A stretch of DNA of 64,000 nt from Thalassococcus sp. S3 (GTDB lineage: Bacteria > Pseudomonadota > Alphaproteobacteria > Rhodobacterales > Rhodobacteraceae). Of the stretch, positions 25,513 through 33,840 are shown piece after piece. The stretch lies in contig NZ_CP022303.1 of assembly GCF_004216475.1 (NCBI RefSeq), positions 3,224,001 to 3,288,000 on the forward strand, in the 5' to 3' direction. How positions within the stretch are numbered: the stretch's first letter is position 1; every line of letters begins with the position of its first letter. Both the position numbers and the translations under genes were made by a program. The notes under the pieces are model-generated. The model did no database searches. It saw only the letters and a program-made list of their open reading frames with translations, and was not told where the DNA came from.

Positions 25513-27090
25513 TTAGGGCGCGCTGCCGATCTCGGGCGTGAGATAAATGAGTGTCGGGCCATTCGCTTCAAAGGCGCCGCGCACAGCTTGCTGCATCTGA
25601 GAAAGCGTCTTTGGCGCGGCGGTGCGGGCACCAAAGGCTTCTGCCAGTTTGCAGAAATCCGGGTTCCGCGCGACCACCGCGTTGGGTGCGATCTGCGCGC
25701 GGACCATGCTTTCCTCGATTTCCTTCAGCTTGCCGTTGTCCCAGAGAATGATGGGCAGCGACAGCCCCAGCTCCACCGCGACACCCAGCTCGGCCATGGT
25801 GTAGTGAAACCCGTAATCGCCAATGATGGCCATGGTGGGCAGACCCGGGCGCCCGACCGCCCCGCCGATGGCGGCAGGCGTGGCATAGCCAAGCGTGCCA
25901 AAGCCCGTGGGGTGATGCCAATGGCCCGGTTGCTCCATGTCCCAAACTTCCTTTGCGGCATAGGCGAACTGGGTCATGTCCGAATAGATCATGGTGCCTT
26001 CGGGCAGGCAGTCGCGCAGCGCATCACAAACCGGGACAATACCGGGGCGTTCCGCGTCCACCTCTGCGCGACACCGACTTCTGAATGAATGAACGTGCTC
26101 AGGCTTCCATTCGGTCTTCAAGACCTCCGGAACGGCCTCGGACAGCGCCTCGAAGACGGAAAAGGCGTCTGCGTGGATCGGGGGGCCTTCTTTGGCCAGC
26201 ACCTCCGGATCGATATCGACCTGTATGATCGGCACGCTTGCACCAAGCCGGTCGCGCCAGAGGTCGGTTTCGGAAAGCTCACTGCCAAAGACAACGACCA
26301 GATCCGCGGTTGCCAAAACATCAGCGCTGCCGGGACGCGCAAGATACGAACCAAAGCAAAGCGGGTCATCGGGCGGGACCACCCCACGGGCGGCGTAGGT
26401 CGTGAAGCTGGCCACATTCCAGCGCCGCAGAACCGGTCCGGCGAAATCAATCCATTGCGCGCCGCCACCAAATATGAAGAGAGGTTTTTTCGCCGAACGC
26501 AAGGCCTGCGCAAGCACCGCAATATCGCTTGGTGCAGGTTGTGGAAGAAGGCCGTGCAGTTCGCCAAATGGGCGGGCATTAGGCGCCAATGCCTCCAGCG
26601 CAGCAATTGGAACATGGATGGCTTTTGGGCGTCGGCGACCGGCCACGAATTCGCACAGCGCTCGGTCGATCAACGCATAAGCCGCCTCGGGCGTGCGTGC
26701 CACTTCGGACCAGTCGCACACCGTCTCGGCCGCGGCACGCTGGTCTTTCATCTGGTGAAGCTGGCCCCGCCTGGCGGCAGTTTCATCCAGACAGCTTGAG
26801 ATCACCAAAAGCGGTACGCTGTCGGAATAGGCCTGCCCCATGGGCGTCATGATGTTCGTGATCCCCGGCCCGGTGATGACATAGGCAACGCCCGGACTGC
26901 CCGTGGCGCGTGCATATCCATCAGCCATGAAGCCCGCGCCCTGCTCGTGCCGGGCGAGCACATGGGTCAGGCCCGCCTCCGCAAGGCCACGGTACATTTC
27001 CTGATTGTGAACACCCGGAATGCCAAAGATCACATCGACGCCGCGATCTTTCAGCATGTGGGAGATTTGGGCGCCAAGGGGTCTTTGCAT
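25513..27090 (-). CDS. Thiamine-diphosphate-dependent decarboxylase, 5-guanidino-2-oxopentanoate decarboxylase-like
   Basis: 525 residues of the acetolactate synthase/ pyruvate decarboxylase superfamily. The catalytic glutamate lies in LARHEQGAGFMADGYAR, the ThDP-binding motif is GDYGFHYTMAELGVAVELGLSLPIILWDN (GD...N), and the middle domain has VVFGSELSETD. It resembles proteins annotated as the arginine-transamination pathway decarboxylase AruI, but that is from memory and other 2-oxo acids are possible. Its ATG overlaps the stop of trkH by one base (TGATG), so translation is coupled. An upstream start at 27177 would lie inside trkH. Confidence 0.72.
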   Translation of the reverse strand: MQRPLGAQISHMLKDRGVDVIFGIPGVHNQEMYRGLAEAGLTHVLARHEQGAGFMADGYARATGSPGVAYVITGPGITNIMTPMGQAYSDSVPLLVISSCLDETAARRGQLHQMKDQRAAAETVCDWSEVARTPEAAYALIDRALCEFVAGRRRPKAIHVPIAALEALAPNARPFGELHGLLPQPAPSDIAVLAQALRSAKKPLFIFGGGAQWIDFAGPVLRRWNVASFTTYAARGVVPPDDPLCFGSYLARPGSADVLATADLVVVFGSELSETDLWRDRLGASVPIIQVDIDPEVLAKEGPPIHADAFSVFEALSEAVPEVLKTEWKPEHVHSFRSRCRAEVDAERPGIVPVCDALRDCLPEGTMIYSDMTQFAYAAKEVWDMEQPGHWHHPTGFGTLGYATPAAIGGAVGRPGLPTMAIIGDYGFHYTMAELGVAVELGLSLPIILWDNGKLKEIEESMVRAQIAPNAVVARNPDFCKLAEAFGARTAAPKTLSQMQQAVRGAFEANGPTLIYLTPEIGSAP

Positions 27091-28589
27091 CAGGCTCTCC
27101 AGAACTGAACGGTGAGAATGGCGTAAACGGCCAGCAACTCCAGCCGGCCCAGAAGCATGGCAAAGGACAGGATCCACTTTGCGGTGTCATTGAGCCCGGC
27201 GAAATTTCCAGCCGGCCCGATCTGCGCCCCAAGACCGGGACCGATATTGGCAAGCGCCGCCGCCGCGCCCGAGACAGAGGTGATGAGATCGAGACCGGTC
27301 ATGCCAAGCGCAACAGAGATGAGGCCCAAGGTCACGATGAAGAACATAAAGAACGACATCACGGAGTTTAGCACATCATCCCCCACCGCCCGACCTTCAT
27401 AGCGGGGTATGAACATCCCGTTGGGTGACCGAATGCGCAGGATCTGCGCCCGGATGGAGGCAAAGAGAAGCTGATATCTGAACACCTTGATGGAACATGA
27501 GGTGGAGCCAGCACAGCCACCGATCAGACCGGTGAAAAACAGAACCGCGACGGGAAAAGCGCCCCACAGCATGTAATTGGCGCTGGCATATCCGGTTCCC
27601 GTCAACAGGGACACGGTGTTGAAAAGGGTCTTGCGAAAGGCCGTTTCGTTGGGCGTGTCGGTTTGGGCGACTTGCCAGATCGTAATGATGAGGACCAGAA
27701 CGCAGGCCGTGCCGAAAAACGCGCGGATCTGGCTGTCGCGCAAAAGCGGCTGCGGGTTGCCGGCGGTCAGTTGCACAAAGCGCACAAAGGGCAGCGCGGC
27801 CAGCAGCATGAAGATCACGGCGACATATTCCGTGCCCGGACCGAAAACGGCAAACGAGCGATCGTAATTGGCAAATCCCCCGGTCGCCACGGTTGTCATC
27901 GCGTGAACGGTTGCGTCGAACGTGGTCATGCCGGTGGCCAGGTAAGCCATGGCACAGGCCATGGTCAGTCCGACATAGATCACCGAGATGCGGCTTGCGA
28001 TCTCACCGGCACGTGGGAGGATTTTTCCAAAGGTATCAAAACCTTCCGAGCGGAAGATCTGCATACCCCCCACCCGAAGTTCGGGCAGGAACACCATCGC
28101 GACCACGATGATCCCGATACCCCCGAGCCATTGCAGGATGCCACGCCAAAGCAGGATGCCCCGCGGCAATTCGGCGAGGCCGGTGACAACGGTGGAACCG
28201 GTGGTCGTCAGCCCGGACATGGCTTCGAAAAACGCATCCACGAACCGCAGATCCGTTGCACCGACAATGAAGGGGATCGCGCCGAAAACGGGCAGCGCCA
28301 GCCACACACCAGAGGTCAGAAGAAAGGTTTGCTGGATTGTCAGCCCTTCCTTCACGCCGTTGGCACAGGACAGCGCGATCAACCCGCCCGTCAGTGTCGT
28401 GATCACGGCGCTTTGCAGAAAAACCGGCCAGTGACCACGCCCATCGGCAATATCGATCAGCATCGGCAGCAGCATCGCCGCGCCCAAGACAGCCACCAGA
28501 AGACCGATTACATATCCGACGGGGCGCATGTCCAACATGCGCGAAGCGTTGGACTGCGCAAGGACCGCTGTCAAGCGGCCCAACATCAC
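27090..28589 (-). CDS. trkH: TrkH/KtrB-type potassium uptake channel subunit
   Basis: 499 residues, polytopic inner-membrane protein. It has the four pore-loop motifs of the SKT superfamily in order: LTTTGST, VATGGFA, LTGTGYA and NIGPGLG, each near the expected Gly of the selectivity filter. Ten or so hydrophobic spans are visible. It forms the channel of a Na+ or H+ linked K+ uptake system. No trkA is adjacent. The downstream ThDP enzyme overlaps its stop by one base. The start at 28589 sits just 24 bp from the divergent end of the Lys/Ala-rich gene. Confidence 0.92.
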   Translation of the reverse strand: MMLGRLTAVLAQSNASRMLDMRPVGYVIGLLVAVLGAAMLLPMLIDIADGRGHWPVFLQSAVITTLTGGLIALSCANGVKEGLTIQQTFLLTSGVWLALPVFGAIPFIVGATDLRFVDAFFEAMSGLTTTGSTVVTGLAELPRGILLWRGILQWLGGIGIIVVAMVFLPELRVGGMQIFRSEGFDTFGKILPRAGEIASRISVIYVGLTMACAMAYLATGMTTFDATVHAMTTVATGGFANYDRSFAVFGPGTEYVAVIFMLLAALPFVRFVQLTAGNPQPLLRDSQIRAFFGTACVLVLIITIWQVAQTDTPNETAFRKTLFNTVSLLTGTGYASANYMLWGAFPVAVLFFTGLIGGCAGSTSCSIKVFRYQLLFASIRAQILRIRSPNGMFIPRYEGRAVGDDVLNSVMSFFMFFIVTLGLISVALGMTGLDLITSVSGAAAALANIGPGLGAQIGPAGNFAGLNDTAKWILSFAMLLGRLELLAVYAILTVQFWRA

Positions 28590-28613
28590 TCACATGGAGA
28601 GACGGATCCGGTT

Positions 28614-29237
28614 TCAGCCCTTGCCCTTCGGCGTCGTGGCAGATGCCGACGGCGCGCGCGCCTTCCGGGGCGCGGGCTTTGCAGAGGCCTCAGCGGTCTT
28701 TGGCTTTGTCACCCGTTTTGCAGGGGCTTTCGCCTTCTGGGCCTTGGCCGTTGACCGGGTCGTGCTCCGGGGCTTTGGCGCGGGCTTGACCGGCTCTTCT
28801 GTCTTGGTCTTCGGCGCGGCCGCTGCGCTGCTCTTCGTAGCCGCTGCGCTACTTTTGGTGGCCGCTGCGCTGCTCTTGGCGGCCGCGGCGGTTGTCTTCT
28901 TGGCCGGTTCCGACTTTGACTGCGGCTTTGCCGCGGGTATTTCGGGTTCGAATGTCTTGGGTGCTGCCAGCGACACTTTCGGCTGGGCCGGGGTGCGGGT
29001 CGCGGCACGCTTTGCCGGGGCCGGACGAGGTACAGGCTTCACCTCTTTCTTTTCCACGGCGCCCATACGCATCGGTTGAACCGGGGTCATGGCAAAGAAG
29101 GCGCGCATTGGCACGAATGGCAACGCCATCGCCCCTTGCGTCATGATCCGCATGACCTTTAGATTTGTGTCCATCGCGATCCCTGCCATGCGCAGATATG
29201 CGGCTGAAACCTCTACTTGCTTCTCCATAAGCATCAT
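28614..29237 (-). CDS. Protein with hydrophobic N-terminus and Lys/Ala-rich histone-like tail
   Basis: 207 residues that I do not assign to a family. Residues 1-55 are hydrophobic and Met-rich (VSAAYLRMAGIAMDTNLKVM, FVPMRAFFAM), reminiscent of small phasin-like or granule-associated proteins. From about 60 the sequence is almost entirely K, A, P, S and T, with three 7-residue repeats (KSSAAAT) encoded by a 21-bp tandem array, and resembles the tails of histone H1-like AlgP proteins. It is the third gene of a minus-strand run (LprI-like, hydrophobic protein, this). The basic tail may bind nucleic acid or polyanion. An ATG at 29228 is an alternative start. Confidence 0.55.
   Translation of the reverse strand: MMLMEKQVEVSAAYLRMAGIAMDTNLKVMRIMTQGAMALPFVPMRAFFAMTPVQPMRMGAVEKKEVKPVPRPAPAKRAATRTPAQPKVSLAAPKTFEPEIPAAKPQSKSEPAKKTTAAAAKSSAAATKSSAAATKSSAAAAPKTKTEEPVKPAPKPRSTTRSTAKAQKAKAPAKRVTKPKTAEASAKPAPRKARAPSASATTPKGKG
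28819..28881. repeat. 21-bp tandem repeat, three copies, in the Lys/Ala-rich gene
   Basis: Three adjacent 21-bp units beginning GCCGCTGCGCT (28819, 28840, 28861) encode a repeated seven-residue K-S-S-A-A-A-T segment on the minus strand. A degenerate fourth unit starts at 28882. The units differ at a few bases, mostly third positions. Confidence 0.7.
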
Positions 29238-29261
29238 TCGACGGTGCTCCCGATTTGTGTT

Positions 29262-29600
29262 CTAAGATTTGTCGGCTTGCCCGAACCGGCGCGGACCTCT
29301 TCGCGCAAGGCGTGTCCGGTTTTTGCGTGCCTTTTTGGATATAGGTTCGATGGCTGCCTGCATCACCCGGTCCGGTCCACCGCCTGCCCAGGCTGTCAGC
29401 GCAGAGGCGACCATGGCTTCGGTGAAGGCGGGGGCCTTTTCGCTGATCATTTCATGCCGTTCGCTTTTTGGCAGAGACCACGCGCCGCCCATCCCCATCA
29501 TACGCATGGCAACCACGGTTTGGGCGTCGATGGCAAGTTGAGCAAACGTCACCCAAAACTGCGCCATCTCGGTTGCGCGCGACACGCTGCGATGCATCAA
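29262..29600 (-). CDS. Small hydrophobic protein of unknown function
   Basis: 112 residues. The N-terminal half is hydrophobic and Met-rich (MAQFWVTFAQLAIDAQTVVAMRMMGMGGAW); the middle has FTEAMVASALTAWAGG and the C-terminus is basic (ISKKARKNRTRLARRGPRRFG). Proteins of this style are sometimes labelled antifreeze-like in roseobacters, a label with no functional support that I know of. It overlaps the LprI-like gene by 4 bp (ATGA) and precedes the Lys/Ala-rich gene by 24 bp, so all three seem co-expressed. Confidence 0.5.
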   Translation of the reverse strand: MMHRSVSRATEMAQFWVTFAQLAIDAQTVVAMRMMGMGGAWSLPKSERHEMISEKAPAFTEAMVASALTAWAGGGPDRVMQAAIEPISKKARKNRTRLARRGPRRFGQADKS

Positions 29601-29998
29601 TTTACCTCTCCAAACAGCCGAAGATCTTCTGTGCGTTGACGCGTGAGGCGTTCAAGGCAGATGTAAAAAAGCTGCGATTGCATGCTGCCGCCACGGGCCA
29701 GCGTGCTTTCGACCGAACAGGCCTGGTCCCGATAGTCGATCCATGCGCGTTGCGCATCGCGCAGCAGGATCACGCTGGCGGTCTGCCCCTCTGCCAAACT
29801 CTCATCGAGACGCGCGGCCATGTCGCGGGCCAGCCCGTAGGCCAGGTTCAAATCCACATCTGCCGCCTCATATTGCTTGGCCGCGCAGCCCGTCATCTCG
29901 ACCTGGGTTGTCGGATTTTCACAGTTTAGGTCCTGTGAAAGCGCCATCGGAGCGGCCATAACGGCAATCAGTACGCAAGCGGCAGTCGGACGTGTCAT
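29597..29998 (-). CDS. LprI/DUF1311 family secreted protein (lysozyme-inhibitor-like)
   Basis: 133 residues with a signal peptide (first 21 residues, MTRPTAACVLIAVMAAPMALS). The mature domain has CENPTTQVEMTGCAAKQYEAADVDLN and LLRDAQRAWIDYRDQACSVE, the typical LprI pattern with paired cysteines. LprI in Mycobacterium inhibits lysozyme; in most proteobacteria the role is unproven. It leads a coupled run of three genes on the minus strand, with a 4-bp overlap to the next. Confidence 0.75.
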   Translation of the reverse strand: MTRPTAACVLIAVMAAPMALSQDLNCENPTTQVEMTGCAAKQYEAADVDLNLAYGLARDMAARLDESLAEGQTASVILLRDAQRAWIDYRDQACSVESTLARGGSMQSQLFYICLERLTRQRTEDLRLFGEVN

Positions 29999-30165
29999 TG
30001 TCAGGGTCCTTCTTTTGTCCCCTGACGCCTAACATATCGCATTCCCTCCCCGCCCAAAGAGAAAAATGCTGCACTGCGGCATTGCGGCAGGTTTTGACCG
30101 CTTCCCCGCAAATCAGCTGGGCCGATCTCCTATGGAAACGGCCCATGGTTGGCAGAAGAAGAATG

Positions 30166-31266
30166 TCAGCCGATGTGGAAAAGCGTGTTGAAGAGCTTTG
30201 GATCGAAGCTTTTGGCCGCGAATGTGTCGCCATCGGTCAGGACACTGACCGCATCGTGGCTGTGGAGGCTTTCCTGATGGCTTGCGACCACTCGAAAATC
30301 GCCAATCCGGTGGTCCGCCTGGAGTTGCTCGCAGAAAAGACGTGCCGCGTCTTCCACGAAGATCGGATTGGCCGCGTTCAGTTCCGCAAAGGCCTGTTCG
30401 TCCTCGCGTTTGACCATCACCTGGGTCTCGGTCGGGACCGCACGACGACAGGCATCGATCAGGTCTTCGAACCACAGACAGTCAGCTTTTTCGTCAATCT
30501 CAACCGAGATCCGCGCGACGGAGCGTTGGGAATGCGGTGTCGCGAGCTGCCCGCGCGTGGCCCGCGCATGCTCGCTCAACTCCAACGAGCACGGGCATGT
30601 TGACGAATAGACATAGTCGAGATGCATGATCTTCTGACGGACGCCGCCCTGTTCGACCAGTTCCAACGCGATGTCGTAATACTGATAACCGCTCAGTCCC
30701 GACCGCAGGCTGTCCACCCGCACCGGAAAGGAAAAACGCATCTGGATCCGGGCGTCGAACGCATCCAGATCAGATTTGTAGTCATCCAGTGCGGCCTCGA
30801 TCACCTCAAAGCTGAACGTACGATCGGCGTGCTTATAAAAGCTGCGCATGATCCGGGACATGTTGATGCCCTTCTTCTCGGCATCCAGGCTGACCGTTCC
30901 GGTCACGGATGTTTCAAGCGTCAGATCGCCGTTGTCCCGGCTATGGAACCGAATGGGCAGACGGAAGTTGGAAATACCAACGTGCTGGATCTGCTGACGG
31001 GCGCCACGAATAAGGCTGGACGGTCCGTTCTGCAGGTCGGGCAAAGACGCTTTGTAGTCTGCATCCACCTCGAAGTCGGTGGGATACATACGAGAGAATG
31101 CGGGATAGGCCGAGCCGCCGCCCGGGAGCAACCCGGCAACAGAAGGATCGAGTTCGACGATATCTGCATCTGAGGCCTTCCGGGCCCAGCTGCGCAAAAC
31201 AGCGAGGGCCGCTTCGGCCTCGTCCCGATCCGGGGTGTGTTCGATTGTGGGTGCGTGAATATTCAT
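30166..31266 (-). CDS. folE2: GTP cyclohydrolase FolE2 (type IB)
   Basis: 366 residues of the T-fold COG1469 family, the alternative GTP cyclohydrolase that makes 7,8-dihydroneopterin triphosphate for folate and queuosine. Conserved features are GARQQIQHVGISNFRLPI, the active-site cysteine motif YSSTCPCSLEL, and HSQRS followed by a conserved glutamate region. No ordinary folE is in the window. The 159-bp upstream gap holds a strong inverted repeat. Family members are often zinc-regulated, but I cannot name an operator here. Confidence 0.92.
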   Translation of the reverse strand: MNIHAPTIEHTPDRDEAEAALAVLRSWARKASDADIVELDPSVAGLLPGGGSAYPAFSRMYPTDFEVDADYKASLPDLQNGPSSLIRGARQQIQHVGISNFRLPIRFHSRDNGDLTLETSVTGTVSLDAEKKGINMSRIMRSFYKHADRTFSFEVIEAALDDYKSDLDAFDARIQMRFSFPVRVDSLRSGLSGYQYYDIALELVEQGGVRQKIMHLDYVYSSTCPCSLELSEHARATRGQLATPHSQRSVARISVEIDEKADCLWFEDLIDACRRAVPTETQVMVKREDEQAFAELNAANPIFVEDAARLFCEQLQADHRIGDFRVVASHQESLHSHDAVSVLTDGDTFAAKSFDPKLFNTLFHIG

Positions 31267-31338
31267 GTCTTAACCCTCTCCGCGTATCCGAGCCTCTGAT
31301 GTAGGCGGGTGTGAGCGCTAATCCAGTGCAATCTACGC

Positions 31339-31358
31339 CCCGCGGATTTATCCGCGGG
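31339..31358. promoter_or_regulatory. Perfect inverted repeat between metZ and folE2
   Basis: Arms CCCGCGGA (31339-31346) and TCCGCGGG (31351-31358) enclose TTTA. The site lies in the 159-bp gap after metZ and before folE2, both on the minus strand. It could be a hairpin terminator for metZ or an operator for folE2. No T-tract follows, so the choice is open. Confidence 0.4.
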
Positions 31359-31425
31359 ACGGAGACGTGCGCACTGTATGGCAAGACCCACACCGCCCGG
31401 TCGGCCAAAACGACAAACCGCGAAA

Positions 31426-32610
31426 TCAGTTCACATGTTCGAGAGCTTGGAGGATGTCGGTCATCAGATCGTCGGTATCTTCGATACCAATAGACAAGCG
31501 CACCAGCCCCGGCGTGATGCCAAGCGCCGCCTTTTGATCGTCCGGCAGGCGCTGATGGGTGGTTGTCGCGGGATGCGTGGCGATTGTCTTGGCATCTCCA
31601 AGGTTGTTGGAGATCTTGGCAATCTGTAGTGCGTTTAAAAACTGAAACGCAGCCGATTGCCCGCCATTGAGATCGATAGAGATCACCGTACCGCCCTTGC
31701 CCATCTGACGCTGGCACAAGTCGTATTGCCGATGGCCCGGCAGCCCTGGATAGAGGACGCGCGCCAAAGCCTTATGCCCGTCAAGACGGTCCGCCAACGC
31801 AAAGGCCGTCTCGACCTGAGCCTTGACCCTCAGTTCCATGGTTTCAATGCCCTTGAGCATGACCCAGGCCGTAAACGGGCTCATGGATCCGCCGATGTGC
31901 TTCATGTAGGGCTCAACCGTTTTACGAATGAATTCGCGCGTGCCCAGAATGACGCCACCCAAGGCGCGCCCCTGACCGTCGATATGCTTGGTTGCCGAGT
32001 AAATCACCACGTCCGCGCCTTGCGCGATGGCATCGGAAAAGACGGGCGTGGCGAAAACGTTGTCAATCACAACGGTGGCGCCGACCGAATGGGCAATATC
32101 AGATACCGCTTTTATATCAACAAGTTCCAGTGTGGGGTTAGACAAGGACTCGAAGAATACCGCGCGGGTGTCAGGACGGATTGCGGCACGCCATTGATCC
32201 AGATCCGCGCCATCGACGAACGTCACCTCCACCCCGTAGCGGGTCAAGATTTCCTCAAGGACATAAAGACAGGATCCGAAAAGCGCCCGAGATGAGACGA
32301 CGTGATCCCCCGCCTTGAGCATCGCCATCAGCGCGCCCGACACCGCTGCCATGCCAGAAGCCGTGGCGAACGCATCCTCCGCCCCTTCGATCCCGGCGAT
32401 CCGTTCTTCGAACATGGCCACGGTCGGGTTTCCGTACCGGGCATAGATGAACTCGTCCGGACCCGCTTCGATGAAACGCGCCTCAGCGGCTTCGGCGCTT
32501 TCATAGACGAACCCTTGGGTCAGAAAGATAGCCTCGCTGAGCTCCCCGTACTGGCTGCGGCGGCTGCCGCCATGCACGGCGCGGGTGCGCGGGTTCCAAT
32601 CCTTGCTCAT
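31426..32610 (-). CDS. metZ: O-succinylhomoserine sulfhydrylase
   Basis: 394 residues from the ATG at 32610, PLP enzyme of the Cys/Met metabolism family. It joins O-succinylhomoserine and sulfide to give homocysteine in methionine synthesis. The Schiff-base lysine is in IYSATKHIDGQGRALGG, and ARYGNPTVAMFEERI is the family motif near residue 60. AAGGAGG lies a few bases upstream. A SAM-II riboswitch and a terminator precede it, consistent with repression when SAM is abundant. An in-frame ATG at 32682, just after the aptamer, would add 24 residues and is discussed as a finding. Confidence 0.93.
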   Translation of the reverse strand: MSKDWNPRTRAVHGGSRRSQYGELSEAIFLTQGFVYESAEAAEARFIEAGPDEFIYARYGNPTVAMFEERIAGIEGAEDAFATASGMAAVSGALMAMLKAGDHVVSSRALFGSCLYVLEEILTRYGVEVTFVDGADLDQWRAAIRPDTRAVFFESLSNPTLELVDIKAVSDIAHSVGATVVIDNVFATPVFSDAIAQGADVVIYSATKHIDGQGRALGGVILGTREFIRKTVEPYMKHIGGSMSPFTAWVMLKGIETMELRVKAQVETAFALADRLDGHKALARVLYPGLPGHRQYDLCQRQMGKGGTVISIDLNGGQSAAFQFLNALQIAKISNNLGDAKTIATHPATTTHQRLPDDQKAALGITPGLVRLSIGIEDTDDLMTDILQALEHVN

Positions 32611-32641
32611 CATATCCTCCTTCGCGCGGGTCGCGCGCATG

Positions 32642-32674
32642 AAAAAACCCCCGACGCGGTCAAGCGAAAGGGGG
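32642..32674 (-). terminator. Rho-independent terminator in the metZ leader
   Basis: On the minus strand, CCCCC at 32674-32670 pairs with GGGGG at 32652-32648 across a loop, followed by six T (32647-32642). A, G and A-rich bases outside extend the stem. It lies directly after the SAM-II aptamer and before the metZ ribosome binding site, the position for attenuation. Confidence 0.8.
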
Positions 32675-32685
32675 TCTTTCATCCT

Positions 32686-32745
32686 GACCTTTTAGCGGAG
32701 TTGTTTAACGTGGCCCGCAATCCGGTAACAAATCGCCACGATCAT
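32686..32745 (-). promoter_or_regulatory. SAM-II riboswitch upstream of metZ
   Basis: The minus-strand RNA fits the SAM-II (metA) motif. The P1 stem is CGTGGC (32740-32735) with GCCACG (32714-32709), perfect. The loop has the conserved GATTT, ACCG and ATTGC elements, and the 3' part has GCTAAAAGG that forms the pseudoknot. SAM-II riboswitches occur upstream of methionine genes in alphaproteobacteria and turn expression off on binding S-adenosylmethionine. A terminator follows at once, which suggests transcriptional control, though the 3' pseudoknot strand also has ribosome-binding-like AAAGG. Confidence 0.88.
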
Positions 32746-32881
32746 GGGTGTCGTTTACGCCGCAGCGCCGCGCGCGTCAAGCCGCGCAACACCACCGTCA
32801 CGGTCCTGTAACGCAAGCTTCACGCCGTCGTCATAGGCTTCTGACAATGGACGACCACCATATCTTGTGTGAGGCGCTGCC

Positions 32882-33817
32882 ATGCCCGTAATCCGCATAA
32901 ATGCTGTCGGAACCAAACCTGTTCTACACAAAAGTCCACGCTGCGCCGCAGCAGAATTGGAGCGTGTTGACCCAGGAAAAGGCCCGGTGATCGTGATGAT
33001 CCACGGCTTTAAATACAAACCGGGCGATCCCCGGCATTGTCCGCATCGCAAGATCATGGCGCTGGACCCCGAAACGGGTCCCTTCTGCTCGCCCAGTTGG
33101 CCGCGGCAATTGGGCTTTGGAACGGGGCATGCAACCGAAGGGCTTGCCATCGCCTTTGGCTGGCAATCCCGCGCCGGACTTAGACAGGCCCGGACCAATG
33201 CGATCGCGGCCGGGACTGCGCTGGCCGATGTTCTGCAGCGCCTGAATGCGCAAAACCCCGACCGCGCGGTGCACATCATCGCCCATTCACTGGGCAGCGA
33301 GGTTGCACTTGAGGCGCTGCATCATGTCCCTGCGGGAACCGTTAGCCGCATGATCTCCATGACCGGCGCCAGCTTTCAAAACCGCGCGCGGCAGGCGATG
33401 CAAACAGAAGGCGGCCATCAGACCGAGCTGATCAATGTCACCAGTCGCGAAAACGACGCCTTTGACTTCATGTTCGAATGTCTGACCTCACCGTTCCGTC
33501 CGGGCGATCGGGCCATGGGTCAGGGGGTTGATCACCCTAACGCGGTCACACTCCAGCTCGATTGCCCGCACACGCTGCAGTATTTGAACGGGCTGGGGGC
33601 ACCTTTGGGGGTCCCAGACCGTCGGATCTGTCACTGGTCATCCTATACGCGCCCCGGCATTCTGAGGTTCTACAATCGTCTGCTGCGGCACCCCGAGGCC
33701 TTTCCGCTCGAAGCGCTCCGTCATGGCCTTCCCCAGTTGCAAACCCCGCGTTGGTCGCGGCTGGTCCGCATGCCCGTTTTGCGCACGCCCTTGCCCTTCG
33801 TTCAGAAAGCGTCATGA
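32882..33817 (+). CDS. Alpha/beta hydrolase, lipase-like
   Basis: 311 residues. An oxyanion-like HGFKYKPGDP follows VIVMIHGF near residue 36. The nucleophile elbow is AHSLGSE (Ser at about 136), and the general layout is that of small triacylglycerol-lipase-like or esterase proteins. No signal peptide is evident. The last part shows late His in the region HWSSYTRPG or HPNA; the catalytic Asp/His pair is not certain. It precedes the GST gene by 23 bp on the same strand and may share its transcript. Substrate unknown. Confidence 0.72.
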   Translation: MPVIRINAVGTKPVLHKSPRCAAAELERVDPGKGPVIVMIHGFKYKPGDPRHCPHRKIMALDPETGPFCSPSWPRQLGFGTGHATEGLAIAFGWQSRAGLRQARTNAIAAGTALADVLQRLNAQNPDRAVHIIAHSLGSEVALEALHHVPAGTVSRMISMTGASFQNRARQAMQTEGGHQTELINVTSRENDAFDFMFECLTSPFRPGDRAMGQGVDHPNAVTLQLDCPHTLQYLNGLGAPLGVPDRRICHWSSYTRPGILRFYNRLLRHPEAFPLEALRHGLPQLQTPRWSRLVRMPVLRTPLPFVQKAS

Positions 33818-33840
33818 TCCAGCCCCGAACGGAGGGGAAA

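Noticed and set aside
28819..28902. Short direct repeats as a possible CRISPR array
   Set aside because: Units are contiguous with no spacers and encode a Lys/Ser/Ala tail in frame, so it is a coding tandem repeat.
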